Shown piece by piece: positions 17,217 to 26,612 of a stretch of 59,425 nucleotides of DNA. Made by a program: the position numbers and the translations under genes. The notes beneath the pieces are model-generated. The model had not been told where the DNA came from. It searched no databases and saw only the letters and a program-made list of their open reading frames with translations. This stretch comes from an uncultured Oscillospiraceae bacterium. GTDB lineage: Bacteria > Bacillota > Clostridia > Oscillospirales > Acutalibacteraceae. The stretch's first letter is position 1, and every line of letters starts with the position of its first letter. Location: assembly GCA_949297075.1 (NCBI GenBank), contig CASFRX010000020.1:1-59425 (forward strand). The letters run 5' to 3'.

Positions 17217-17468
17217 ATGGAGTACTCAAAAATATATATAGCGCGAATACAAAGCCTATGCAAGCAAAGGGGTATATCAATAAACAAATTGGCAGCAATG
17301 AGCGATGTTAAGCAGTCCACTTTAGATAACATTGTCAGAGGGCTTACAAAAAATCCAAGAGTTAAAACGCTCCATAAAATCGCCATTGCTTTCAATATGA
17401 CCCTTTCCGAATTTCTCGATTTTGATGAGCTGAACAGCTTTTCTTTTGAAGATGACGACGAAGAATAA
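17217..17468 (+). CDS. Small XRE-family helix-turn-helix regulator
   Basis: 83 residues, a single HTH_3 domain: INKLAAMSDVKQSTLDNIVRG forms the helix-turn-helix (residues ~21-42), with an acidic C-terminal tail DDDEE. GATGAGG precedes the ATG by 7 nt. It is divergent from the SLOG-like gene. The three palindromes before it are its likely operators. No toxin partner is obvious, so it is more a repressor of the SLOG gene than a classic antitoxin. Confidence 0.8.
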   Translation: MEYSKIYIARIQSLCKQRGISINKLAAMSDVKQSTLDNIVRGLTKNPRVKTLHKIAIAFNMTLSEFLDFDELNSFSFEDDDEE

Positions 17469-17524
17469 GCTTCGAGTAACCTAAAGAACAGCTAAGACAG
17501 ATTTATTATGCTTCGCATAGCTTG

Positions 17525-17646
17525 AACTCCCTCAGTCACCTACGGTGACAGCTCCCTCAAGAGGGAGCCTGTTATATTGCAGCTTTGTTGTAGCCTGCCT
17601 CCCTCTTGAGGGAGGTGGCACGGCGCAAGCCGTGACTCAGGGAGTT
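17525..17646. repeat. MITE-like inverted repeat
   Basis: The ends are inverted copies: AACTCCCTCAGTCAC at the left and the reverse complement of GTGACTCAGGGAGTT at the right. Inner GAGGGAG/CTCCCTC arms, each with a small hairpin (TCACCTACGGTGA and CACGGCGCAAGCCGTG), complete the element. It has no coding capacity. The pattern matches short intergenic palindromic repeats common in Oscillospirales-type genomes, from memory. It sits between the XRE gene and the flavoprotein. Confidence 0.6.
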
Positions 17647-17890
17647 GCTTCACTGACAATGGCACGAAACAGACTTTTTCGACAAATTAACAGCACCGTA
17701 AATTGACCTTAATCAACGCCGACACCACATAAGGAAGTATTTGTTTCTCGATAAAAATTCCCTGTATTTTTGCCAAAAGACTCGCAAGGCGTCAGCCTTG
17801 CTGCGTTTTGTGGCTTCAATACAAGAAATTTTACTATCTTACGAAACTGCGAAGCACTTTAAAATGAAAATTTTGAGTACAAGAAAAGAC

Positions 17891-17930
17891 AAAACCGTCC
17901 GATAATGCTTAACGCATATCGGGCGGTTTT
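17891..17930. terminator. Bidirectional terminator
   Basis: AAAACCGTCCGATA (17891-17904) pairs with TATCGGGCGGTTTT (17917-17930) with one G-T wobble. T-rich arms on both strands suit ending either the XRE gene (plus) or the flavoprotein gene (minus). Confidence 0.6.
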
Positions 17931-18037
17931 AACGCATTATTGTGCCAGAACTTCACATTTTAAAGAAATACTGCCTTATGTGGTATCGGCGAATCTGCGG
18001 TGCTGTGTTTTTTATAGTTGTTTGTATTATCTTTTCT

Positions 18038-18526
18038 TTATCTCTTTGGTGCAGGTCTGTGTTTTGCGGTGTATTCCGAAACATCAATTCGGATAACGCT
18101 GACTACGGTTGTCAGCTTATCGTCAAAAGTAAAATCCTTGCCGGTCTGCGTTTTCATCAGCACGGATAAACCCAGCTTCTTTTCTTCAACATCCTCCACC
18201 AATTCGGCAGTACCTCTGCCCATGATTGAGGCATAAGTGACGCCGTATTTGCAGGCAACATCGCCCTCAAAGGGGACTACATCGCAAACCGCCTCAAAGA
18301 AAACCTTTGGATTGGCTCTCATTACATCGAGCTTTCTGCCCTGAGTTGCTCCGTGGAGATAAAGGGTGAGCTTTTCGCCGTCCATAATGTAGCCGTAATT
18401 CATGGGCACAACATAGGGCTCGTCCCCGTCAATCATGCCAATATGAGCCACCTTGGATTTGTCGAGAATTTTTATAATTTCGCCAATATCCGTAATTTGT
18501 CTTTCTCGCCTTGTCATTCCGTTCAT
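18038..18526 (-). CDS. NimA-like pyridoxamine 5'-phosphate oxidase-fold flavoprotein
   Basis: 162 residues from the ATG at 18526, which follows AGGAG at 10 nt; the longer frame to 18559 has no ribosome site. The split-barrel FMN-binding family is seen from VAHIGMIDGDEPYVVPMNYGY and LHGATQGRKLD. Members include NimA-type 5-nitroimidazole reductases; the natural substrate is unknown. It has its own terminator and a decayed partial copy 1.5 kb away. Confidence 0.75.
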   Translation of the reverse strand: MNGMTRRERQITDIGEIIKILDKSKVAHIGMIDGDEPYVVPMNYGYIMDGEKLTLYLHGATQGRKLDVMRANPKVFFEAVCDVVPFEGDVACKYGVTYASIMGRGTAELVEDVEEKKLGLSVLMKTQTGKDFTFDDKLTTVVSVIRIDVSEYTAKHRPAPKR

Positions 18527-18882
18527 AATATCATTTCTCCTGTGATTATAAAAAGTCAAACTTGTGCTGATTCAAGTTTTTTTGTTTCGCTTATGTTTGC
18601 AGCAATTACTGAGGGAGGCAAAATCTGCAAAACAATTATAATAGATAAGAGAGTGGATATGGTTTTGAAAAGTATGCTTTGTTTTTTCAAAATTAATTTA
18701 TTTTCTACTTTATTCACATATAGCTCACATAATATTTGTTGAAGATTACAATAAAAATAATTAATAATTGTTGTATAAGATTAAAAGCTACCGCAAAAAT
18801 ACGATAGCCCAACTGCTATGCAAAACATAAAAAAATACCCAAACTAAATCGTTTTCACAGAATAGTTCGGATATCAGATGAT
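18527..18882. other. A+T-rich gap without a gene
   Basis: 356 bp holding the ribosome site of the flavoprotein and a TATAAT-like hexamer for minus-strand reading near 18640, with no convincing -35. I see no ORF or RNA with supporting structure. Confidence 0.4.
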
Positions 18883-18957
18883 TGGTGACCCGGACGAGAA
18901 TCGAACTCGTGTTACCGCCGTGAAAGGGCGGTGTCTTAACCGCTTGACCACCGGGCC
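18883..18957 (-). tRNA. tRNA-Glu (TTC)
   Basis: 75 nt including an encoded 3' CCA. The acceptor stem GGCCCGG pairs with CCGGGTC (one G-T). The anticodon loop is CTTTCAC, giving anticodon TTC. The T-arm reads GAGTTCGATTCTC. It is cotranscribed with the tRNA-Met 34 nt upstream. Confidence 0.95.
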
Positions 18958-18991
18958 ATATGAAGCCGAACATTTTGCTCGGCTTATTTGT

Positions 18992-19068
18992 TGGTAGCGG
19001 CAGTGGGACTTGAACCTACGACACTCCGGGTATGAACCGAATGCTCTAGCCAACTGAGCTATGCCGCC
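18992..19068 (-). tRNA. tRNA-Met (CAT), elongator type
   Basis: 77 nt with encoded CCA. GGCGGCA pairs with TGCCGCT (one wobble) in the acceptor stem. The anticodon loop TTCATAC gives CAT. The D-arm GCTCAGTTGGCTAGAGC and a first G-C pair match elongator tRNA-Met rather than the initiator. A tRNA-Ile2 (lysidine) reading is possible but less likely. Confidence 0.9.
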
Positions 19069-19083
19069 ACAAAATGCTTGTTA

Positions 19084-19112
19084 ATTATATTACACGATTT
19101 CCGTTTTGTCAA
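19084..19112 (-). promoter_or_regulatory. Promoter of the tRNA-Met/tRNA-Glu unit
   Basis: On the minus strand: TTGACA (19107-19112), a 17-bp spacer, TATAAT (19084-19089). A perfect consensus sigma-A promoter about 16 bp before the tRNA-Met. Confidence 0.8.
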
Positions 19113-19248
19113 TACCTTTTTTAACTTTTTCAAAGATTTTTCGTTTAATAGAACTGATGGTAAAAAGGACGATATTAAAGATCAAATCATTAACACGGAA
19201 AACACACAAATACATACCAAGAGATTGTAAAATAAAGGATGAAAACTT

Positions 19249-19368
19249 ATGAAGAAAATTATTCTTTCGGTTGTTTCTCTTGTTATGGTTATGTTTACCC
19301 TTGTCCCTACTACTTTTGCAGCAAATGAGCAAATGCCCGAATGGCAGTATCTGATACTGACCCATTAA
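19249..19368 (+). CDS. Tiny secreted-type ORF, possibly truncated
   Basis: 39 codons: a clear signal peptide (MKKIILSVVSLVMVMFTLVP, cleavage near TTFAA) followed by only ~14 residues ending YLILTH. AAAGGA lies 9 nt before the ATG. Such a short mature part suggests a broken secreted-protein gene or a very short secreted peptide. No homology is recognised. It sits between the tRNA promoter and the T-box region. Confidence 0.4.
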   Translation: MKKIILSVVSLVMVMFTLVPTTFAANEQMPEWQYLILTH

Positions 19369-19546
19369 ATATATAATATTATTTTCATAAAATAAACTCG
19401 TGGCTTTCATCTGTGAAACGCTGAAAAAGATGGGAATTATTTGGCAATTTAACCTATTAGACGGCTTGTTTCGCCGATTTAATTTGTTAAAGCAAACGAA
19501 GTTTTGCGTTTTTTGCTGAAAACCAAATATTGTAAGCTTAAAACGC

Positions 19547-19575
19547 TTGACAACGGTAAAAAAAAGGGGTAAAAT
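19547..19575 (+). promoter_or_regulatory. Promoter of the branched-chain amino-acid operon
   Basis: TTGACA (19547-19552), 17 bp, TAAAAT (19570-19575). It lies just upstream of the T-box leader. Confidence 0.75.
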
Positions 19576-19596
19576 GAAACAAATTTTTCAAAAGCG

Positions 19597-19885
19597 ATTG
19601 ATGGGGAAAAAAGTCCTGCTCATTGTTTTTTCAGAGAGCTGCCGCTTGGTGCAAGGCAGTAACATGGCAGAGATATAGCTCCTCCCCGTAGCTGTGGGCT
19701 CAAAGGCACGGTTTGTGCTGTATAGGTTTCACCGGGTTCTCCCGTTAAAGAGAATCGCATTGATTGATGCGAACAAAGCGGATGAATTATCATCAAAAAG
19801 AGTGGTACCGCGGAGAATTATCATTAAATCTTCGTCTCTTTGCACAATTTCAATTTTTTGATGGTTGTGCAAAGGGGCTTTTTTA
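19597..19885 (+). ncRNA. T-box leader controlling leuA
   Basis: The T-box sequence TGGTACCGCGG is at 19803-19813. Stem I carries the AGAGAG (19633-19638) and TTGGTGCAAGG motifs. A terminator follows: TTTGCACAA (19839-19847) pairs with TTGTGCAAA (19865-19873), then GGGGC and a T-run. Uncharged tRNA should pair at the specifier loop and at the T-box to allow read-through. A CTC (Leu) triplet at 19679-19681 is a specifier candidate, consistent with leuA, but I could not fold the loop with certainty. Confidence 0.88.
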
Positions 19886-19927
19886 TTTTAAAAGTCCCTT
19901 TGATAACCGCACGGAAAGGAACAAAGA

Positions 19928-21592
19928 ATGAAAGGTTACACCAAATACGAAAAGCAGTTTTTCCCTGCGCCTGAAGCTACGGCTGATTGGGTGAAAAAAA
20001 CATATATCGAAAAGCCTCCCATATGGTGCAGCGTTGACCTGAGAGACGGCAACCAAGCTTTGATTATTCCTATGAGCCTTGAGGAGAAGCTGGAATTTTT
20101 CAAGCTTCTTGTGAAAATCGGCTTCAAGGAAATCGAAATCGGCTTTCCTGCCGCCAGCGAGACAGAATACGAATTTTGCCGCACTCTTATTGAGAACGAC
20201 ATGATTCCCGATGATGTTACAATTCAGGTTCTCACTCAGTCCCGTGAGCATATCATTGCCAAGACTTTTGAGGCTCTGCGAGGCGCAAAGCACGCAGTTG
20301 TTCATCTTTACAATTCGACCTCCGTTGCTCAGCGTGAGCAGGTTTTCCGCAAGAGCAAGGAGGAAATCATAGAAATCGCCGAGTTCGGCGCAAAGCTCTG
20401 CAAGGAATACCGTGAAAAGACCCCCGGTCACTTCACCTTTGAGTATTCTCCCGAAAGCTTCACAGGCACCGAGCCCGAATTTGCGGCCGAGATTTGCAAC
20501 AGGGTCATTGATATCTGGCAGCCTACGGCAGAAGATAAGGTTATTATCAATCTGCCAGTAACTGTTTCTCACTCAATGTCTCATGTTTACGCAAACCAGG
20601 TTGAGTATATGCACAAGCACCTCAACTGCCGAGAAAACCTTATTATTTCTCTTCATCCCCATAACGACAGGGGCTGCGCCGTTGCAGACAGCGAAATGGG
20701 CTTGCTTGCAGGCGGCGACCGAATTGAGGGAACTCTTTTCGGCAACGGCGAGCGTACAGGTAATGTGGATATTATCACTCTTGCAATGAATATGTTCTCT
20801 CAGGGCGTTGACCCTCAGCTTGATTTCACAAATATGCCCGAAATCTGCGAGCTTTACGAGCGAGTGACAAGGATGCATGTTTACGAGCGTCAGCCCTACA
20901 GCGGCGCACTTGTGTTTGCGGCTTTCAGCGGCTCACATCAGGACGCTATTGCAAAGGGTATGCACTACAGAGAGGAGAAGGGTACGGATATTTGGAACGT
21001 GCCTTATCTTCCCATAGATCCCACGGATATCGGCAGAGTTTACGAGGCGGACGTTATCCGTATCAACTCTCAGTCCGGCAAGGGCGGCATAGGCTACCTT
21101 ATGGAAACGGCTTTCTCCCTTGTTCTGCCGCCTAAGATGCGTGAGGTCTTCGGCTACCATGTCAAGAGCATTTCGGATCATGCACATAAAGAGCTTTCGC
21201 CCGCAGAAGTTTACGATATCTTCATGAAGAACTATGTCAATGTTGAGGATAACCTCAGAGCAGAGGATGTTGACTTCATCAAGGGCGACAGCATGAGAAC
21301 TACTCTGACTATCCATTACCACGGCGAAGAAAAGGTTGTTGTGGCAAAGGGTAACGGTTCTCTTGACGCTGTTTCTAACGCTATCAAATCCGTCATCGGA
21401 GATGTATATACCCTCGAAAGCTACACTGAGCACGCTCTTGAGGATGGCTCAACTTCACGCGCCGCATCTTATGTCAGCATCAAAAACAAAGAGAGCGGCA
21501 AGGTTTATTGGGGCGCAGGTATCGACAGCGATATTATAATATCTTCGGTAAAAGCATTGGTCAGTGCAATTAATATTATGATTAAAGGTTGA
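19928..21592 (+). CDS. leuA: 2-isopropylmalate synthase
   Basis: 554 residues. It condenses acetyl-CoA with 2-oxoisovalerate, the first committed leucine step. The long LeuA2-like class is recognised from SVDLRDGNQALIIPM (metal-binding Asp), IEIGFPAASETEYEF, LHPHNDRGCAVADSE (metal-binding His) and FGNGERTGN. The C-terminal ~150 residues form the LeuA dimer/feedback domain. GGAAAGGA precedes the ATG. First gene after the T-box. Confidence 0.95.
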   Translation: MKGYTKYEKQFFPAPEATADWVKKTYIEKPPIWCSVDLRDGNQALIIPMSLEEKLEFFKLLVKIGFKEIEIGFPAASETEYEFCRTLIENDMIPDDVTIQVLTQSREHIIAKTFEALRGAKHAVVHLYNSTSVAQREQVFRKSKEEIIEIAEFGAKLCKEYREKTPGHFTFEYSPESFTGTEPEFAAEICNRVIDIWQPTAEDKVIINLPVTVSHSMSHVYANQVEYMHKHLNCRENLIISLHPHNDRGCAVADSEMGLLAGGDRIEGTLFGNGERTGNVDIITLAMNMFSQGVDPQLDFTNMPEICELYERVTRMHVYERQPYSGALVFAAFSGSHQDAIAKGMHYREEKGTDIWNVPYLPIDPTDIGRVYEADVIRINSQSGKGGIGYLMETAFSLVLPPKMREVFGYHVKSISDHAHKELSPAEVYDIFMKNYVNVEDNLRAEDVDFIKGDSMRTTLTIHYHGEEKVVVAKGNGSLDAVSNAIKSVIGDVYTLESYTEHALEDGSTSRAASYVSIKNKESGKVYWGAGIDSDIIISSVKALVSAINIMIKG

Positions 21593-21599
21593 TTTTGTT

Positions 21600-23273
21600 A
21601 TGAACAAAACAGGTTCACAAATTCTCATAGAAGCTCTGGTTGAGCAGGGCGTAGATACCGTTTTCGGCTATCCCGGCGGTCAGGCTATCAATATTTATGA
21701 TGAGCTTTACAAAAACTCAGACCGTATCCGCCATGTTCTTACGGCTCACGAGCAGGGCGCAGCTCATGCGGCAGACGGCTATTTCAGGGCAACGGGCAAG
21801 GTGGGCGTTGTTATTGCAACATCGGGTCCCGGCGCAACAAACCTTGTAACAGGTATTGCAACCGCTATGCTCGATTCGGTTCCCATGGTGGCTATTACAG
21901 GTAATGTTCCCTGCGACCTCATCGGTCGGGACAGCTTCCAGGAAATTGATATCACAGGTGTCACTCTTCCCATCACAAAGCACAACTATTTTGTAAACGA
22001 TGTTACAAAGCTTGCAGATACAGTCCGTGAGGCTTTCCAGATTGCCCGTTCAGGCAGACCCGGCCCCGTGCTGATTGATATTCCCAAGGATGTTCAGATG
22101 GCTCTTTGCGAATATGAGGTTAAGGAGCCTCTGCCCTTAACGGTCAACGAAAAGGCTGACGAAGCTGATATTCAAGCCGCTGTTGAGCTTCTCAAAAGCT
22201 GCAAGAGACCGTACATATATATCGGCGGCGGTGCAATCGGCTCAGGTGTTGCTGAGGAAATCATTGCCTTTGCAGATAAGATTGACGCAGTTATCGGCTG
22301 TACCCTTATGGGTATTTCCGCCGTGCCTACGGAAAATCCCCGTTTCCTCGGAATGCAGGGCATGCACGGCCACTACGCTTCGTCAATGGCGCAGAACAAT
22401 GCGGATTTGATTCTTGCTATCGGCGTTCGTTTCAGCGACAGAACAACAGGCAACAAGAAAAAGTTTGCCGTCAATTCAAAGATTATTCAGCTTGATATCG
22501 ATTTTGCCGAAATCAACAAGAATATTGCGGTAGATGTGGGTATCTACGGCGATATCGGCGACGCATTCAAGCGCATTGCCGAGCAGACTCCTGCTCAAAC
22601 TCATCCCGATTGGATTACTTTTGTCAACAAGCTCCGCAAAAAAGAGGAAGCTTACGATATGCCTACAGATACTCTCACGCCTAAAAAGGCTGTGCAGATT
22701 ATTAACTCCGTCACAACTCCCGATACCGTTATAGCAACGGATGTAGGTCAGCATCAGATGTGGGCGGCTCAGTATTGCAGCTTCTCCAAAAACCGCAAGT
22801 TTGTTTCAAGCGGCGGTCTTGGCACAATGGGCTTCGGCCTCGGCGCCGCAATCGGCGCAAGCATCGGCAGCGGCGAGCGCACGGTTCTTATAACGGGCGA
22901 CGGCAGCTTCGGCATGAACCTTAATGAGCTTGCAACCGCAGTTTCAACAAATGTTCCCGTAACTGTTGTTATTTTCAATAACGGCGTTCTCGGTATGGTT
23001 CGCCAGTGGCAGACCCTTTTCTTCGACCGCCACTATTCAAACACGGTTCTTGACCGCAAGACGGATTTCGTCAAGCTTGCAGAGGCTTTCGGCGCAAAGG
23101 GCTTGAGAGCAGATAATGCCGAAGAGTTTGAAGCCGCTATGAAAGAGGCTTTTGCAACCGACGGCCCCGTTGTTATCGACTGCAAGATTGACAAAGACGA
23201 GTTTGTTCTTCCCATGATTCCTCCCGGAGGCAGTATGGATGACCTTATCGCAGAGAAGGGGGCTATAAAATGA
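21600..23273 (+). CDS. ilvB: Acetolactate synthase, large subunit
   Basis: 557 residues. The TPP enzyme has VFGYPGGQAINIYDEL with the catalytic Glu region AHEQGAAHAADGY, the central FAD/NAD-fold domain, and the TPP motif GDGSFGMNLNELATAV in the C-terminal third. It makes acetolactate from pyruvate. It starts 8 bp after leuA and overlaps ilvN by 4 nt (ATGA), so subunits are coupled. Confidence 0.95.
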   Translation: MNKTGSQILIEALVEQGVDTVFGYPGGQAINIYDELYKNSDRIRHVLTAHEQGAAHAADGYFRATGKVGVVIATSGPGATNLVTGIATAMLDSVPMVAITGNVPCDLIGRDSFQEIDITGVTLPITKHNYFVNDVTKLADTVREAFQIARSGRPGPVLIDIPKDVQMALCEYEVKEPLPLTVNEKADEADIQAAVELLKSCKRPYIYIGGGAIGSGVAEEIIAFADKIDAVIGCTLMGISAVPTENPRFLGMQGMHGHYASSMAQNNADLILAIGVRFSDRTTGNKKKFAVNSKIIQLDIDFAEINKNIAVDVGIYGDIGDAFKRIAEQTPAQTHPDWITFVNKLRKKEEAYDMPTDTLTPKKAVQIINSVTTPDTVIATDVGQHQMWAAQYCSFSKNRKFVSSGGLGTMGFGLGAAIGASIGSGERTVLITGDGSFGMNLNELATAVSTNVPVTVVIFNNGVLGMVRQWQTLFFDRHYSNTVLDRKTDFVKLAEAFGAKGLRADNAEEFEAAMKEAFATDGPVVIDCKIDKDEFVLPMIPPGGSMDDLIAEKGAIK

Positions 23274-23779
23274 ACAACAAATTTGTTATAGCAGTTTATG
23301 TTGAAAATAAATTCGGCGTTCTCACCCGTGTAACAAGCATGTTTACACGCCGAGGCTTCAATATTGACGCCCTGACGGTTGGCGAAACAGAGAGCCCCGA
23401 ATATTCCCGAATTACTCTTACAATGAGCGGAAGCGGCTACGCAAAGCAGCAGATGATTAATCAGCTTCGCAAGCTCCAAAATGTCAAAAAGGTGGAGGAG
23501 TTAGAGCCCGAAACCTCAATCAACCGTGAGCTTATGCTCATAAAGGTATGCAACAACCCCGAAACAAGGCAGGATATTATGTCCGCCGTAAGCATTTTCC
23601 GCTGTAAGATTATTGACTATTCTACCGAAGCTCTTTCAATCGAAATCACAGGCGAGCCTTCAAAAATCAACGCCTTTATTGAGATAATGAAGCCCTTTGA
23701 TATTATTGAAATGTGCCGCACGGGTATAGTTGCTCTCGAAAGAGGCAGCGGCAGTATTTTGGAAAAAAGCGACCACTGA
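23270..23779 (+). CDS. ilvN: Acetolactate synthase, small (regulatory) subunit
   Basis: 169 residues. The N-terminal ACT domain begins VENKFGVLTRVTSMFTRRGFNID and the ALS_ss C-terminal domain follows (KVCNNPETRQDIM). It binds valine and controls IlvB. Its ATG overlaps the ilvB stop by 4 nt. The name ilvH would be equally valid. Confidence 0.93.
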   Translation: MNNKFVIAVYVENKFGVLTRVTSMFTRRGFNIDALTVGETESPEYSRITLTMSGSGYAKQQMINQLRKLQNVKKVEELEPETSINRELMLIKVCNNPETRQDIMSAVSIFRCKIIDYSTEALSIEITGEPSKINAFIEIMKPFDIIEMCRTGIVALERGSGSILEKSDH

Positions 23780-23822
23780 TTTTTTATCAGCGATTACTTA
23801 TAAATTAATAATCTATATTTAA

Positions 23823-24854
<1,032 letters not shown>

Positions 24855-24879
24855 TTTTTCATCATTCTAAAAAATCTGT

Positions 24880-24907
24880 CCCTTGGGTGGTTTTTACCGC
24901 CCAAGGG
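24880..24907 (+). other. Strong hairpin between ilvC and ilvD
   Basis: CCCTTGGGTGG (24880-24890) pairs with CCGCCCAAGGG (24897-24907), 11 bp with a TTTTTA loop. There is no T-run after it, so it is not a classic terminator; it may stabilise or process the operon mRNA. Confidence 0.6.
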
Positions 24908-24936
24908 TTGAAACCTATACGGAGGAAAAGGCAAAA

Positions 24937-26598
24937 ATGATTAAAGATACAATAGTTGACGGCTTTGGCAATGCGCCCCACCGTTCACTTTATCACGCTC
25001 TCGGTTTAACAAAAGAGGAGCAGGCAAGACCCCTCATAGGTATTGTCAGCTCATATAACGAAATTGTGCCCGGCCACATGAACCTTGATAAGATTACCGA
25101 AGCTGTTAAGCTCGGAGTTGCAATGGCAGGCGGCACACCCATCGTTTTCCCGGCTATCGCAGTTTGCGACGGTATTGCAATGGGTCACACAGGCATGAAA
25201 TACTCCCTTGTAACCAGAGATTTGATTGCCGATTCCACCGAGGCTATGGTTATGGCTCACGGCTTTGACGGACTTGTTATGGTTCCCAACTGCGATAAGA
25301 ATGTTCCCGGTTTGCTCATGGCGGCGGCAAGGCTCAATATCCCCACCATTTTCGTCAGCGGCGGCCCCATGCTTGCAGGCCGTGTAGAGGGCAAAAAAAC
25401 CAGCCTTTCAAGTATGTTTGAGGCTGTCGGCGCTTATTCAGCCGGCAAAATTGACGATGATAAGCTTTACGAATACGAAATGAAGACCTGTCCCACCTGC
25501 GGCTCATGCTCCGGTATGTACACCGCAAACTCCATGAACTGCTTAACAGAGGTTCTCGGTATGGGTCTGAGAGGCAACGGCACAATTCCTGCAGTTTATT
25601 CTGCAAGAATCGAGCTTGCAAAACACGCAGGCATGCAGGTTATGGAGCTTGTAAAGAAGAATATCCGTCCTCTCGATATTATGACGGCGGACGCATTCCA
25701 CAACGCTCTCACTGCCGATATGGCTCTTGGCTGCTCCACAAACAGCATGCTTCACCTGCCTGCAATCGCCAACGAATGCGGCGTGGAATTTAACCTCGAT
25801 ATGGCAAACGCTATCAGCGAGGTTACACCTAACCTCTGTCACCTTGCTCCGGCAGGCAGAACCTATATGGAGGATCTGAACGAAGCAGGCGGCGTTTACG
25901 CAGTTCTCAAAGAGCTGACAAAGAAAAACCTCATCAAGACCGATGCAATGACCTGCACCGGCAAAACAGTGGGCGAGAATATAGCAGACGCCTATAACCT
26001 CGACCCCGAAACTATCCGCACTATTGATAATCCCTACACCGCAACAGGCGGTATAGCCGTTCTCAGAGGCAACCTTGCTCCCGATGGCTGTGTTGTTAAG
26101 CGTGCGGCTGTCGCTCCCGAAATGCTTGTTCACGAGGGTCCGGCAAGAGTTTTCAACTCCGAAGAAGAAACAATCAAGGTTATTTACGAGGGCGGCATCA
26201 AGCCGGGCGATGTAGTTGTTATCCGCTATGAAGGCCCCGCAGGCGGCCCCGGCATGAGAGAAATGCTCTCTCCCACATCAGCTATTGCAGGCATGGGTCT
26301 GGATAAGGAGGTTGCCCTCATTACTGACGGGCGCTTCTCCGGCGCAACCCGAGGCGCATCAATCGGCCATGTTTCACCTGAGGCCGCAAAGGGCGGAGCA
26401 ATAGCCTATGTCAAGGACGGAGACATAATCTCTATCAATATCCCCGAATATAAGATTGAGCTCAAGGTCAGCGATGAAGAGCTTGCAAAGCGTAAGGCCG
26501 AAACAGCTCTTATAACTAAGAATGTTAACGGCTACTTAAAGCGTTATGCAAACATGGTTTCCTCAGCAGATAAGGGCGCAATTATAAATAAAAAGTAA
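24937..26598 (+). CDS. ilvD: Dihydroxy-acid dehydratase
   Basis: About 553 residues from the ATG at 24937, which has GGAGG ~10 nt upstream; an upstream in-frame start at 24883 lies in the hairpin. Fe-S cysteines are in [10 protein letters not shown] and [16 protein letters not shown]. The final [18 protein letters not shown] is the family signature. It makes 2-oxoisovalerate and 2-oxo-3-methylvalerate. Confidence 0.95.
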   Translation: MIKDTIVDGFGNAPHRSLYHALGLTKEEQARPLIGIVSSYNEIVPGHMNLDKITEAVKLGVAMAGGTPIVFPAIAVCDGIAMGHTGMKYSLVTRDLIADSTEAMVMAHGFDGLVMVPNCDKNVPGLLMAAARLNIPTIFVSGGPMLAGRVEGKKTSLSSMFEAVGAYSAGKIDDDKLYEYEMKTCPTCGSCSGMYTANSMNCLTEVLGMGLRGNGTIPAVYSARIELAKHAGMQVMELVKKNIRPLDIMTADAFHNALTADMALGCSTNSMLHLPAIANECGVEFNLDMANAISEVTPNLCHLAPAGRTYMEDLNEAGGVYAVLKELTKKNLIKTDAMTCTGKTVGENIADAYNLDPETIRTIDNPYTATGGIAVLRGNLAPDGCVVKRAAVAPEMLVHEGPARVFNSEEETIKVIYEGGIKPGDVVVIRYEGPAGGPGMREMLSPTSAIAGMGLDKEVALITDGRFSGATRGASIGHVSPEAAKGGAIAYVKDGDIISINIPEYKIELKVSDEELAKRKAETALITKNVNGYLKRYANMVSSADKGAIINKK

Positions 26599-26612
26599 GG
26601 AGAGATACTCCA

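Larger units (their letters stand above)
17469..18037. other. Non-coding gap with repeats and a hairpin terminator
   Basis: Apart from the MITE-like repeat and the terminator at 17891-17930, this 569-bp stretch holds a small GCAAGGC/GCCTTGC hairpin (17784-17801), the ACCGTAAATTGACC motif (17696-17709) echoing 16477-16489, and a segment at 17994-18025 resembling 16497-16534. No gene is supported. Confidence 0.5.

Noticed and set aside
17217..17468. Type II antitoxin for a toxin at 16623-17069
   Set aside because: The genes are divergent, and the SLOG-like protein shows no toxin active site.
19883..20572. 229-residue minus-strand frame opposite leuA
   Set aside because: Covers the conserved leuA start and T-box terminator; shadow frame.
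25543..26133. Cys-rich 196-residue minus-strand frame opposite ilvD
   Set aside because: Reads the complement of conserved IlvD motifs; no start signal.
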